Source: Cycas panzhihuaensis (Eukaryota; Cycadophyta). From it: a stretch of DNA of 64,000 nt. The notes under the pieces were generated by a model that saw only the letters and a list, made by a program, of their open reading frames with translations, was not told where the DNA came from and searched no databases. Location: assembly GCA_023213395.1 (NCBI GenBank), contig CM041465.1:190037741-190101740 (forward strand), given 5' to 3'. Made by a program: the position numbers and the translations under genes. Below are positions 12,405-23,076 of this stretch, one piece after another. Within the stretch, counting starts at the first letter, position 1, and the number at the start of each line of letters is the position of its first letter.

Positions 12405-12682
12405 TGGTAGAAGGTTATTTCATCCTATTTTATTATATCCTGTGAGGTCTTCATTTGAGCCTCTTACAAAGTAAACTACTATGACACTTTTGTGGGAAAT
12501 CCTCATGAAGAAAAAAACCCAAAGATTTTCTAATCTATTAACCTAGCTTAGGAGACTCTTTAAATGAAGCCAGATAGCCAATCAGTACAATAAATTTTGT
12601 AGCTAAAATCTACTAAGTCTCCATATACCATTTGTTCATCCCCCATGCCCTTTCAGGTTTTCATAGGTTCTGATTTTCTAAA

Positions 12683-12798
12683 ATGATAAAACCCTTATCC
12701 TTTCATGCCTACAAGGGGTTTTCACAAATATGATAGAACAAAGACTTACTCTTGTCCTTCCGTACATACAAGGGGTTTTCACAAATGAGATAGAGCAT
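12683..12798. repeat. 57-base imperfect tandem repeat, two units
   Basis: TACAAGGGGTTTTCACAAAT occurs at 12710 and again at 12767, each within a similar 57-base unit. It lies between the pol end and the probable 3' LTR of Copia II. Confidence 0.7.
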
Positions 12799-12839
12799 GA
12801 TGGTCCTATTGTCATCTCCTTCAATTAGTCGAAGATGGA

Positions 12840-14450
12840 GGCCCTAATATTAAGTTGCTTTCATAACTATTTAGACTTCACCTTCTTCAGTGATTTGTTA
12901 AAGATATCAGTCACTTAATCTACAATGGGGAAGTACTCCAGTTGAATTATGCCATCATAAACTAGTTCTCTAATCCCATGGACTTTCATACTTATATGTT
13001 TGGTATGATAATGAAATACATGATTTTTAGCCATTTGGATTATAAATTGATTATCTATATGTAAACTAGTAGAACTTGTTTAGGTGGAATTTAATGTATT
13101 CAATAATTTTCTAAGCTATATCACTTCCTTGCTTGTCTTAGAAGCAACAATGTATTTAACTTTAGCAGTTGAGTCTACAATTATCTTCCGCCCTCTAGAT
13201 CTCCATGATATTGGTGTTATTCCAAGAAATGTTATGTACCCAAATGTAGATCTTCCTATGTCTTTATCTTTAGCAATGTTTGAGTCTGTGTATGCATAAA
13301 GTTTAAATTTTGCACTAGGTTCATATAACATACCATATTTGTTGGTCATCTTTAAGTACCTTAACACTCGTATTACAGCTTGCCAGTGATTCTACTCAGG
13401 ATTTGTCATGAATCTTCTAAGAATGCTAATAGAGTGTGTAATATCTGGCCTTGTATTAGTAGTATAGATGAGACTACATACAAGTTGCCTATAAAGTGTT
13501 GTGTCTACCTCCCTAGTGTCACCATGAACTAAGAGTTTAATATTAGGTTCCATAGATATATCCACTCATTGAGTACCTTCCAATTGAAACTTTATCAGAA
13601 GATCGTTAATATATTTTTCTTAGGAGAGAAATATTTTTCCATTCTTTTGAGTTACTTTAATTCCCAAGTAATATTTCATTAACCCGAGGTAAGATAATTC
13701 AAAAGTTTTAGCAAGATCCTTCTTCAACTAGCTGATTACTTATTCAATATTCCCAATTATTAGCATATCATCCATAAAGATTAAGAGTTAAGTGACTTTA
13801 TCATTTTAGTGATTGATGAATAATGTTGCATCAATATCTTAATAGTCACAAACCTCATATCTGAGTTGCCTCATTCCTTCAGACAACTTGGCAAACCAAG
13901 CACAAGGAGCTTGTTTTAGGCCATACAAGGACTTTCTGATCCATGTAAATTTCTTCTTTAAGGTCACCATTAAGAAATGTAGTCTTAACATTAAGTTGGT
14001 AGAATTTTCAACCCTATTAAGTAGCTAAGGCTATAAGAGTTCTAATTATAAGCCACTTGGTTGTAGAAGCAAAGATTTCAGTATAGTTAATGCCTTCCCT
14101 TTACGTGAATCCTTTTACTACTAACCTAGCCTTATGTTTTTCTAGGGTTCCATCTGATCTGTACTTATTTTTGAACATCCATTTATTTTAAACTACCTTT
14201 CTTTTAAGTGATAGATCAACAAGCTCCTATATACTATTCTTGATAAGAGATTAGTACTCTTTGTTTATGGTATTTCTCCAAGCTGCATGCTTTACAACTT
14301 CTTGGTATATTAAAGTCTCTTCACTAAGATCAAGGTGCAGTTCTACTAGTTCAAGCTCAACAGACACTGATTCATGCATCCTTGCTGTATGTGCACTTTT
14401 AGTGCCAATTTTACCTACCCCATATGGTCACATGTCCTTGCGTAACTAGT
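12840..14450 (-). pseudogene. Copia II reverse transcriptase and RNase H
   Basis: Reverse transcriptase and RNase H of Ty1/copia, which copy element RNA into DNA and degrade the RNA strand. Visible on the minus strand: L-I-F-M-D-D-M-L-I-I-G around 13775-13745, the RT active site, with both aspartates kept; L-G-I-K-V-T-Q downstream; then the RNase H run Y-A-Y-T-D-S-N-I-A-K-D, R-S-T-F-G-Y-I and I-S-W-R-S (13367-13116). The tail T-D-I-F-N-K-S-L lies near 12900, the usual pol end. Several TAG and TAA stops and at least one frameshift break the frame, so no product is expected. The N-terminal fingers region, right of about 14200, is poorly preserved. Confidence 0.75.
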
Positions 14451-14838
14451 AGGCTTCACAAAAACCTTAAGTTGGGAATGAGATTTTTATTTCTATAGCC
14501 TCTTGGTCTTCATTTTAATCCTAAAAAGGATCATGCAGAATGTTTGGCATGGAGGAAGTTGGCAATACTGGAGAAGATGGGCCTACCACTTATATTAGAG
14601 AAGATGGTCATTCTGATATGGCTTTACCTTTGTCAACTTAGCTATTCATAAATGCTAGTACTGGATGTATATACATTAACTGAGAGTCACAACTTGTATC
14701 CTCTGGGGCCCTATTGTCAGATTCTAATATTTTGAATAACTGTTTAGCATCTCCCCCACTAAATGTTAGAATCTAGATATCAAATTCAGTAGCATGATTA
14801 AATCAGTCTAAAGGTATCTTGGAGTTAAGTTTGAGTAA

Positions 14839-15828
14839 TTAATTTTTAATCTTGGTAAATATAACATCTCTACTAATGATAATTTTACATTGTAAAGGTA
14901 TAAAAACCTTGTACCCCTTTTTTTCCATAAGGTATATAAGAAAGATACCTTTGAGGGCTCTATCTTGGAGTTTGTTTTTATGTTCCTCTAGAATGTGAGT
15001 ATAACAAGTACAGCCAAAAATTTTGAAGTGAGAGATAAAGGGGATTTGTCCATACCGCATTTCATATGGATAGGGGCTGAGCTTGAAGGGACTAATAGTA
15101 TTGATGCAATACATGGCAGTCCAGATAGTGTCAGCCCAAAGATAGACATGGATGTTCTTATATACCAGTATAGCATGAGCCATATTCATGATGGTCCTAT
15201 TCATGTACTCAACAACTCCATTTTACTAGGATGTACCTGCAACAGTCGTCTGATGTTTGATTTCATACTGATGTAGATATAATTCAAACTCTTTAGACGT
15301 ATACTCATCATCATTGTCAGTCCTAAGTATTTTAATCTTTAATCTAGATTCATTTTTCATGCATACCTTGAAAGCTTGAAACATAGAAAAAGACTCATAT
15401 TTCTTTGCAATAAAAGTAACCTATACTTTCTTTGTAAAATCATCAATAAAAGTAATATAGTACCACTTCTATTTGAGAGAAGGGATATGCATAGAATCAT
15501 ATATATTTGTGTGTACAAGCTACAAAGGTTGGCTAAATTTTTACTAGCTATGAGAAAAGGGTTGTCTTTGAGATTTGACATTGATACATGCTTCGCATTT
15601 AAAGGGCTTAGAGGAGAGCCTAGGCATACTAGGAAGGGTGGCATGTAGTTCTCTTAAATGATCAATTTTGATATGACCCATATGAGTATGCCAAAGGGCT
15701 ACTTGGGACAATATTTGAGGAGTTAGGATTATGGTAAAAGTAGAGTAATCACCAACATAGTTAGCTTTAGAAGATGGTAAACCAAATAGGTAAAAAAGCT
15801 TGCCATCAAGAATTTTGGTCATAACCAC
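14839..15828 (-). pseudogene. Copia II GAG-pre-integrase and integrase
   Basis: The right part (15828-15544) has L-W-H-T-H-M-G-H followed by C-E-A-C, the H-H-C-C zinc site of the copia GAG-pre-integrase domain. The catalytic core follows in broken frames: R-T-D-N-D-D-E-Y (near 15320), then G-V-V-E-Y-M-N-R-T-I (near 15220-15190), which hold the second and third acidic residues of the D-D-E triad. The region 15204-14839 is open for 121 codons and includes F-K-I-F-G-C-T-C-Y, a typical C-terminal copia integrase segment. Frameshifts and two adjacent stops lie between the D and E blocks. It would have integrated the cDNA, and is now inactive. Confidence 0.75.
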
Positions 15829-16293
15829 AACATTTGAAGGAGGGTGAATGACACAGAGAGTTTGATTATTCGCAGTTACACTTAAATCAAAACCATAAGA
15901 GACAATGGTAGATAGGGAGAGTAGGTTTTTCTTCAGAGCAAGAATATATAAAACATCAACAAGGGTAAAATCTAGAAGGCCTAGGAGTTTCAGGCAAATA
16001 GTTCCAAGTCCTTTGACCGATCAAGATGATTTGTCAGCCATGTGTATAATACCACAAACTTTAGAGTCAAAATCCTGAAAGAACTGGTGATAACAAGTCA
16101 TGTTGTGTTACTCCAGTATCCATGATCCATGATGAAGTATGTAAGGTGGCACTATTTGCAACTCTAAGCAGTGAAGGTAAAAGTGAATAAGCATAGCCAC
16201 AATGAGCCTCAATATACTTAGTGGATCTATCAACAACATTTGATAAAGTGGTCCCAATTCTTTAAAGGTGTGCATGAGAAAATTGTGTTCCAC

Positions 16294-17330
16294 CTAAAGC
16301 ATCTTCAAAATAAGTATTATCAACATTATGTGCACCATGACGTTGTTGATAGCTTGGTAGTTTATTAGTTGCAGTTCTGTAATTTTTGGCATAATGTCCT
16401 TTTCTATTATACCTTTGGCATATAATTGTTCGATTTCCAATCCCATAAGAAGTCTTGGGCTAGTTGGATTGTCTATGATTACTAAATCTAGGTCTAGATT
16501 GATTATTTTGTCCTTGGCCTTGACACTATTTTTGTTGGATTTGAGGAGCCTATTGACTAAGAGGACATTGTCCTTATTGTTTATGTCTTCCTCTTCCATG
16601 GAAATTACCACCTTTGCTAGAGTATTGATCTTAATTTTTTGTATAACAAAGATCTTCTTCTACTTCGAAAGTAGCATCAACTGGATTTAATATAGTGGCA
16701 AATCAAAGGTCTTATCAACTTCAATAAACTTATCAGTAAGAACCTCAAAGTTTAGGGTCTTCAAAGTGCCAATAGATTGAAGACTTCCCAATAGATTTTT
16801 ATAATCTAGGATATGGAGACATGACTAAATCAAGAAATCCCATGTAATACATTGAGTTTTAAAATCTTTATGAATGGCTTACTTGATTGGATGAAGGAGA
16901 TTGATTATCTCACTTGTGTGTCCTTTCTGCATTTTCAATGTGTTTATCTTCAGTACAAAGTAAATAAATTCTATGTTTGATTTAGTATTAAAGTTCTTCT
17001 TAAGAACTTCAAGAACTTTCCATGCTGTATCATGTATAGCTTCATCAATGAGATTATGTAGGGAATAATTAGTGACAAGAAGTATCGTTGCATAGATTTT
17101 ATCATCATAAAGTTTCCATTGGTGTTTAGCTGTAGCTTCAGTGGGAGAAGTTGGAGCACCTCCTTCAAAAGCGGCTGAGATAGCTGTAGCTACAATAGAT
17201 GGTGTAGGTTACAAGTGATCTCTCCACAACCTTCATACTTTGCAGTATTTCTGATATTAGTGAACCATATGTCCTAATTTTCTTTCCTTTTTAGAATATA
17301 ATTTACATTTTTCTTGAACTATGAAGGCAT
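16294..17330 (-). pseudogene. Copia II gag with decayed zinc knuckle
   Basis: Starts at an ATG on the minus strand near 17330, soon followed by a TAG. In the middle (about 17180-16900) H-Q-W-K-L-Y-D-D-K and D-T-A-W-K-V-L-E-V-L match the UBN2 gag pattern 'W-x-x-x-D ... A-x-x-x-W-x-x-L'. Near 16425-16385 another frame gives I-C-Q-R-Y-N-R-K-G-H-Y-A-K-N-Y, a CCHC zinc knuckle in which the second and last cysteines have become tyrosine. Each is a single G-to-A change, so RNA binding would be lost. Several frame changes are needed to follow it. Confidence 0.65.
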
Positions 17331-17738
17331 GATGACTTTTGAGAAGGGAAGAAATAAATAAGGGACTATAAAATTGATGGTAATAAATGACCAATCACTG
17401 TTTACAAATGGGAGATGCAATGAAGTAGTGTAGTAGAAGGAAGAAGAAGTGAGAATAGTTTCTTAAAGATGAAGGGAGCAACTTAGAGAAAAGTCACCAA
17501 CACTTGTGACAAATATTAATGTGATACAGCAAGAATATGAGAAGCACTATGATGAAAATTGGCCACTAAAACTTGTGGAAAATATTAAGCTGATGTAGCA
17601 GAAATATGAGAAGCACTATGATAAAAATTAGCCACTAATACTTGTGGAAAATATTAACCTAACATAGCAGGAATATGAGAAGAACTATAATTTTGATTAC
17701 ACTATGGATCACTTTTCATAAATAAGTAAGTGATCAAT
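17331..17738. other. Region right of Copia II gag, non-coding
   Basis: No coding signal. It should contain the 5' LTR and primer site of Copia II, but neither could be recognised, and 17493-17694 is a tandem array. Replacement or deletion of the LTR by the array is possible. Confidence 0.4.
17493..17694. repeat. 69-base tandem repeat, about three units
   Basis: Units start at 17493, 17562 and 17631 with G(T/C)CAC(C/T)AA. Each contains ACTTGTG, AAATATTAA, then CAG(C/A)AATATGAGAAG. Spacing is exactly 69 in both steps, with a handful of substitutions between units. Confidence 0.85.
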
Positions 17739-17999
17739 GTACAAGATTGTAGGCCAATGTAGAAGCTAATATCATTAGGTGTACACAACTTAAAACTTAA
17801 ATATAGGATGCGTAATCAACCTAATAACCTCTAATTTATGTTCAATATATAGTTGAGGTTGTTGAAGGGATGCCTAGGCTTTTAGTAGAATTAAGTTAAT
17901 CTTCATTTATAATACCCATAATTGTGCTTGGTGATGAAATCCAAGTCACAACAAAGCCCAAGTACTCCTAATCCTCACTTAGTTCACCAATGAGTAGTT

Positions 18000-18900
18000 A
18001 TATACCTCCTCCAAAGAGTGGTATGTACATACCCATGGCTATGATGAATATTAAATTAGGTATAACTCATCCAAAAATAGAACAGGATTCAGATCAAGAG
18101 ACAGATCATGAGAACCTAAAAGATAAGTTCAAGGAAAGAATTATTTTTCAGTAAAGACATATAAATCAAGGAGCAGCAACAAACATGAAGATTGGATTAG
18201 AAAAAAATTGATCTATAGAAAATAAGAGACATAAGAGCATGAGTACTTTAAATGGAAACATATTTCATAGTAAATAAGACACTAAGCATAGATATGGTAC
18301 CCATTGCCTCCTTACATCTCTATGGACGAGCCTTGAATTAGTATTATTGGTGGAAAAAGATGCAAGGACCTCAATAAGAGGAATGGAGAAATTTTTGAAT
18401 AGCCATCATCAATCAATATGAAGACTATTGGTCCATGAATTACTTTGCACAATTGACAAGACCACATTAGACGAGATTAGTTCGTGAATATATGAAATAA
18501 TTTTAGATGTTACAGTGTATGGTTATATCAAACATTTACCAAGAATATTTTAGGAAGACATATATAAGTGGTCTCAAGGCCCCTATCAAATTCTGGGTAT
18601 TAGCACAATAATACAGAGTATTATAAGAGATCATAAACCATGATAGATGTGTTGAAGCTAAACTTAAAGAAACCAAACCTACCTTTGTGTATAGAATAGA
18701 TTTTGCTCCACCATCTAATATGAACTGGCATTGGTCAGGAGTTAAGTTAGACGCTTCGCTCACAATTAAGAATACAATGAAAAATTCCACCTGATAAGAA
18801 CACATATAGAAAGGTACATGTTTCAAATATGAAGGGAAATGGAACTAAGAGCACGAATGCCTAGGAATGAAGGTATTTATACTATATAATGAAGAACTTG
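18000..18900 (+). pseudogene. Gypsy I gag
   Basis: Capsid-nucleocapsid protein of a Ty3/gypsy element. Around 18300, A-S-L-H-L-Y-G-R-A-L-N-W-Y-W-W-K-K corresponds to the 'A-x-x-x-L-x-G-x-A-x-x-W' heart of the retrotransposon gag domain. Near 18810-18870 a zinc knuckle remnant reads C-F-K-Y-E-G-K-W-N then stop then E-H-E-C, in which the second cysteine has become tyrosine. At least eight stops and some frame changes interrupt it. The start is uncertain because Copia II occupies the leader; the first plausible gag-like sequence begins near 18000. Confidence 0.6.
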
Positions 18901-19029
18901 AGATACTTGAATAAATAGAAGAAGATACAACCCTAAATCAAGAAAATAACAATCAATAGGCAGAAGTTGAACTAGATGAACTACTAGAAATCGATACAGA
19001 AAATGTTCAAATATCTCTCCAGGCCATAA

Positions 19030-19370
19030 CAGGTCAAAGTATGACACCTTAAATACTATGATTTGAAGGGATGTTCAAAGGAGACCTAATAGTAGTATTA
19101 GTGGATAGTGGGAGCATGTATAATTTTATTAACAAACCAATAGCCCAAAAGTTAAGAATCTAGGTGGAACCATTAAAAACCTTCCAGGTTTCAATTGCTA
19201 ATGGGAAGACATCACCGTTTAGAGTATTCTGTAAAAACATCAACTTAAAAATTGGTGAGTACCTAATGAACTCCAATATATTTGCAATGCAGATAGGAGA
19301 CGTTGATATAATCCTAGGGGTATAGTGGTTGCTGACCTTAAGAAATATAGTCACCACTACATGACAAGAG
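19030..19370 (+). pseudogene. Gypsy I aspartic protease
   Basis: Retropepsin-like protease that would cut the gag-pol polyprotein. V-V-L-V-D-S-G-S-M-Y-N-F-I-N (D codon at 19104-19106) is the active-site block with its catalytic Asp, followed about 60 residues later by V-D-I-I-L-G-V, the conserved flap-to-C-terminal motif. TAA and TAG stops lie just before the block and after I-L-G-V, where the family has Gln or Trp. Confidence 0.75.
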
Positions 19371-19559
19371 TTATATGCTTCTGAATAAACGACTCTAAAT
19401 GTATATTATATGGACCTAAAAATCCACTAACACAATTAATGTCATCTCATAGAATGGAGGAAATCATGCACATGAAAGCACTCACATATATAATGTCATA
19501 CCACAAGATAGAATTCCAAGAAATTCCACTAAAAATACAGTACATCTTAGATGAATATA

Positions 19560-20140
19560 AATAAGTATTCAAAGAACCAAAAGGATTACCTTCAATAAGA
19601 GAAATTTAGAATGTGATTGATTTAATCCTAAGAGTAGTGCCAGTGAACATAAGGCCATACAGGCATCCATACCACATGAGGAAAGAGATTAAGAACATAA
19701 CTAGAGAATTACTCACACGCGGCCATATTTAGAGCAGCATAACTCTGTTAACATCCCCAATAGTAGTTAGCCCTAAGAAAGACGGCATAATTAGGATGCG
19801 CGCAGATTATAGAGGACTAAACAAGTTGACTATAAAAAATAGATACCCTATCCCTATGATCGATGACCTACTAGATAAAATACATGAGGTAAAATACTTC
19901 TCCAAGATAGACCTCTGATCGGGATACCATTAAATTTAGATAAAAGAGGAGGACATCCACAAGACAATGTTCAAAACTTATGAGGGACTATTCAAATTCA
20001 AAGTGATGCCATTTAGTCTAACCAACACTCCAACAACATTCTAGTCTACCATGAATTCCACATTCAAGGAATTTTTGAGGAAATTCATGCTAATCTTTTT
20101 TTATGATATCCTCATTTACAACAAAACATGAAGAAAACAT
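19560..20140 (+). pseudogene. Gypsy I reverse transcriptase, first catalytic Asp lost
   Basis: RT palm and fingers are easy to follow: P-Y-R-H-P-Y-H (19650), S-P-K-K-D-G-I-I-R-M-R-A-D-Y-R (19770), N-R-Y-P-I-P-M-I-D-D-L-L (19840), F-S-K-I-D-L then TGA then S-G-Y-H (19910), and M-P-F-S-L-T-N-T-P (20010). The active site near 20100 reads I-F-F-Y-D-I-L-I-Y. The family has two adjacent aspartates, so the first has become Tyr (GAT to TAT), a change not explained by C-to-T decay. The TGA replaces an Arg or Lys position and is probably CGA to TGA. Confidence 0.85.
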
Positions 20141-20930
20141 TTGGAGCACCTGAGATTAGTCCTAACAATTTTAGAAAAAGGTTTATTCTTTGAAAACAAG
20201 AAAAAATACTCTTTTGGCCAACAGGAACTCGAATACCTTGATCACATAATTACTCTAAATAGAATCAAGGTTGACCCTAAGAAGGTCCAAGTAATAGTAG
20301 AGTGGCTAGCACTAAAGAATGTCACTGGAGTTCATAGTTTCTTAGGAGTAGTAAGATATCTTAGGAAATTCATAAGAGGATATGCTAACATAACAACTCC
20401 ACTTACAGATTTGACAAAAAAAGATGCCTTCACATCAAACGAAATAACCAATAATACCTTTGAAAAACTAAAAAGTGCAGTGATAAGAGGCCCAGTTTTA
20501 ATAATCTTGGACTTCTCAAAACTATTCATCTTAGAATACGATGCCTTAGGGTTTGGCATAGGAGCTATCCCATTACAAGATGAAAGACTAATAGGATACG
20601 AAAGTAGGAAATTAAATAATAGAGAAAAGCTAAACTCCATATATGATAAGGTGATGCTAGTAATAATGCACTCAATCAACCAATGGAGACAATATTTACT
20701 AGGTAGCTCTTTCCAGGTATGAATAGACCACGATAGTCTCAAGTACTTCTTTAATTAGAAGACACTCTCAGATGAATAACAGAAGTGGGTGAGCAAACTA
20801 CAAACATTTGATTTCTCCATCATATATAAAAGGGACAAAGACAATGTCATAACAGACACCCTCTCAAGAATTCCAGAAGAAATTCACAAACAACCGATAC
20901 TACATACAATATCAGTGGCTACCCCAGCCT
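20141..20930 (+). pseudogene. Gypsy I RT C-terminus and RNase H
   Basis: The longest open part of the element (193 codons, 20141-20722). It contains the RT thumb (E-Y-L-D-H-I-I, K-V-D-P-K-K-V), the connection V-R-Y-L-R-K-F-I-R-G-Y-A, and the RNase H start F-I-L-E-Y-D-A-L-G-F-G-I-G-A, in which the family's D-A-S is D-A-L. After a TGA the domain goes on through D-H-D-S-L-K-Y-F and K-D-N-V-I-T-D-T-L-S-R. It degrades RNA in RNA-DNA hybrids. Gln-position stops (TAG, TAA) recur. Confidence 0.85.
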
Positions 20931-21089
20931 AGCATGAGACATTAAAGAAGGAATATGACAATGATCTAAAGTACAAATAATTGATCAATAAAACAAGGGA
21001 TGATAAAACTGGCTCGTATGAGATACTACAAGGAGTAATACTTAAGAAAGGAAAGATATGTATTCCTAGAAGATCAGGGCTAAAGGAGA

Positions 21090-21960
21090 TAATATAATAA
21101 GAACGCCATTCCACATCGATAACAGGTCACACAGGGATTGACAAGATATATAGAAAGATAAGAGCTTCATTTTACTGGAAAGGATTAAAAATAAGTGTTC
21201 AAAAGTTTGTGGTAGAATGTGACACCTGTTAGAAAAATATGATCGAATGCATAAAAGTACCAAGGTTGCTCTGGCCATTACCAATACCAGAACAAAAATG
21301 GGATGAAATATCCATGGACTTTATAATTAAATTACCCTGCTATGAAGGAAAGGACACAATTGTGGTTATAGTAGATTACCTTACCAAATGTGGCCACTTT
21401 AGAGGATTAAAATTGACAACTAAAGCCAACAATGTAACAGAACTGTACATGAAAGAGATCCATAGGTTACATGGTTTTCCTAAAGTAATAGTAAGTGATA
21501 GTGACCCAAAATTTACTAGTAAAAATTGGTAGGATCTATTCAAAATTACAGGTATAAAAGTCAAGATGAGCATAATGTACCACCCTGAAACAGATGGGTA
21601 AATAGAGATTGTCAATAAATGCTTATAAGGATACTTGAGAAACTTCTACCTAGACAAATAAACATAATGACATCAATGGTTACATTTAGTAGAATGGTTG
21701 TACAACACCACATATCATTCTTCAATAAAAATGGCACCTTTCTAGGATTTATATGGATACATGCCACCATCATTATTAACCCGGAATGGACCTTCACGAG
21801 TCCAGGCTGTAGAAAAACATCAGAAGCAAATGGAGGAAACCATCAACAAATTAAAGGATAACCCAGAAATTGTATAAAATATAATAAAATAGTAGGCCAA
21901 TCTAAAGCATTCTAAATGACAATTTGAAGTGGGAGACAGGGTCTTCTTATGCCTTTAGTC
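21090..21960 (+). pseudogene. Gypsy I integrase
   Basis: Zinc-binding head near 21120-21230 (T-G-H-T-G, then C-D-T-C as C-D-T-C then TAG). The core begins W-D-E-I-S-M-D-F-I-I-K-L-P at 21300, which holds the first catalytic Asp. V-S-D-S-D-P-K-F-T-S (21490) holds the second. The E-bearing block near 21595-21620 reads E-T-D-G, then stop, then I-E-I-V-N-K-C-L, consistent with 'Q-T-E-x-x-N-x-x-L'. Three to four stops interrupt it, several at Gln positions. The element's 3' half is better kept than its gag. Confidence 0.8.
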
Positions 21961-22019
21961 GTACAAATAGATTCCCTTATAAAAAAGAAGTAATCAAAAG
22001 CTAGCACCTAGATACTTTG

Positions 22020-22345
22020 GTCCTTACAAAGCCACTTCTAAAATAGGTGAAGTTGTCTACCAGTTAAAACTCCTAGAAGACACAAAGATTCACAACACTT
22101 TCCATGTATCCTATCTAAAGAAGAAAACTAGGGAAAATATCATTCCTCAATCCAACATGCAAGAACTCGACGAGGAAAGAAAGACGATGCTAGAACCTAA
22201 AGTAATCTTACAATCTTGCACTTGATCTCTCAAGTCCAAACAAATTAAAGAACACCTAATCAAATGGAAGAACCTGGATATTGAAGATGCCACTTGGAAA
22301 AATGATGAATGGCTAAGGTAATTTTTGAACTTGCTAGCATTTTGA
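22020..22345 (+). pseudogene. Gypsy I integrase C-terminus with chromodomain
   Basis: Y-F-G-P-Y-K-A at about 22013-22033 and V-Y-Q-L-K-L form the GPY/F module. It is followed by F-H-V-S-Y-L-K-K and a chromodomain reading I-K-E-H-L-I-K-W-K-N-L and D-A-T-W-K-N-D-E-W (22240-22320). Chromodomains on plant chromovirus integrases are thought to steer insertion to marked chromatin. This is what assigns the element to the chromoviruses. Confidence 0.8.
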
Positions 22346-22360
22346 GGGCAAATAATAATT

Positions 22361-22882
22361 TTAAGGGGGAAGACTTGAAGTAGGCTCTTTCAGAATCTAG
22401 TTGACTTCTATGTACTAGTTGTGGTAGACTTCTCATGGTTATATTGGGTGCATTACCCCCTACTATGGCCAACTTCATTCTATCCTTGTTTGTGCACCTA
22501 TATATAGGGACTTTGAGGTCATTCCAAATCATCCAGTTGTGAAGCTTTTTTATCCTTATTTTCAACCTTAAGGCAAGTGCAGATTTTTGGCCTTATGGCT
22601 ATAAATATTGGGAGGATCCCTACCCCAAAGGGTTTTGTGATTATTGTAGGTAGTATAGGTACTTTGTTATAACTCTATTTATATTTCATACAGTTTGGCA
22701 TCATATTTTGTATTTAATTTATATTTGGAGATATATTTTTTAGATCAAAAGGTGTTTGCCATCTATGAATTTACTCTATTTTGTTTTAGTACTTGTAGAC
22801 ATTTCTCTATTTTGTTATATTTTCTGTGAATTTGCCCTATTTTATTTTATTTTCTATCTAATTGGGTAAAGGACTCACTACA
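22361..22882 (+). repeat. Gypsy I polypurine tract and 3' LTR
   Basis: AAGGGGGAAGACT (22363-22375) is followed by the LTR TGAAGTAGGCTCTTTCAG (22376) to CTCACTACA (22882), 507 bases. A TATA-like CCTATATATAGGG is at about 22497-22509. The flank ATATA at 22883-22887 is the target duplication. Confidence 0.85.
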
Positions 22883-23071
22883 ATATAGATCAAAGTCTAT
22901 TATAATATAACAACACAAATTGTAAAAATATGATAATATATTTTTGTAGTGGGATTTTTCCAAAGGGGTTCCTATGTCAAATCTATTTATCCCATGTGTT
23001 TGTTCTGTTTGAGTCTTTTGTATATATAAATGATCTTGGAATATTATCTATCAATTTGGTGTTTTCTTATA
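22883..23071 (+). repeat. LTR c, right part
   Basis: Resumes the interrupted copia LTR in register. ATAGATCAAAGTC matches LTR b's ATAGAGATCAAAGTCC, and the rest runs in parallel with LTRs a and b to GGTGTTTTCTTATA. Next come ATATC (23072-23076), the outer target duplication. Confidence 0.8.
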
Positions 23072-23076
23072 ATATC

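Larger units (their letters stand above)
12080..17738 (-). mobile_element. Copia II: Ty1/copia inserted antisense in Gypsy I leader
   Basis: Reading the minus strand gives copia domains in normal order: gag (17330 to about 16300), GAG-pre-integrase and integrase (about 15830-14840), RT with an F-M-D-D motif (about 14450-13600) and RNase H (about 13370-12840). This is opposite to Gypsy I and lies between its primer site and gag. The left edge is put at TGTTGACCC (12080), preceded by GTACA. The same GTACA occurs at 17739-17743, which gives the tentative right edge. The sequence before it ends AAT rather than CA, and I found no matching second LTR, so the edges are approximate. Confidence 0.6.
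11519..22882 (+). mobile_element. Gypsy I: chromodomain Ty3/gypsy (chromovirus)
   Basis: 11.4 kb bounded by 506-507 base LTRs (11519-12024, 22376-22882) and a perfect ATATA target duplication (11514-11518 and 22883-22887). It interrupts LTR c of the older copia element, which resumes in register on the far side. Order inside: primer site, inserted Copia II on the opposite strand, then gag, protease, RT, RNase H, integrase and a C-terminal chromodomain. The chromodomain places it among plant chromoviruses. Every domain carries stops or frameshifts. Confidence 0.85.
4389..23076 (+). mobile_element. Three-LTR copia-type element with nested insertions
   Basis: Three homologous LTRs in the same orientation (4394-4723, 8146-8585, and 11372-11518 continued at 22883-23071) enclose two homologous internal regions. 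The outermost bases are flanked by the same five bases, ATATC, at 4389-4393 and 23072-23076, so the whole array has the target duplication of one insertion. Each internal region ends with a copia RNase H tail and a polypurine tract, and the first two LTRs are followed by a primer site for initiator Met tRNA. The internal copies look roughly 80% alike in the best stretches and carry different deletions, so the duplication is old. Most of gag-pol is missing, so the element was non-autonomous or heavily deleted. Confidence 0.75.

Noticed and set aside
13084-13299. 71-codon plus-strand frame
   Set aside because: Exact shadow of the copia RNase H coding sequence on the minus strand.
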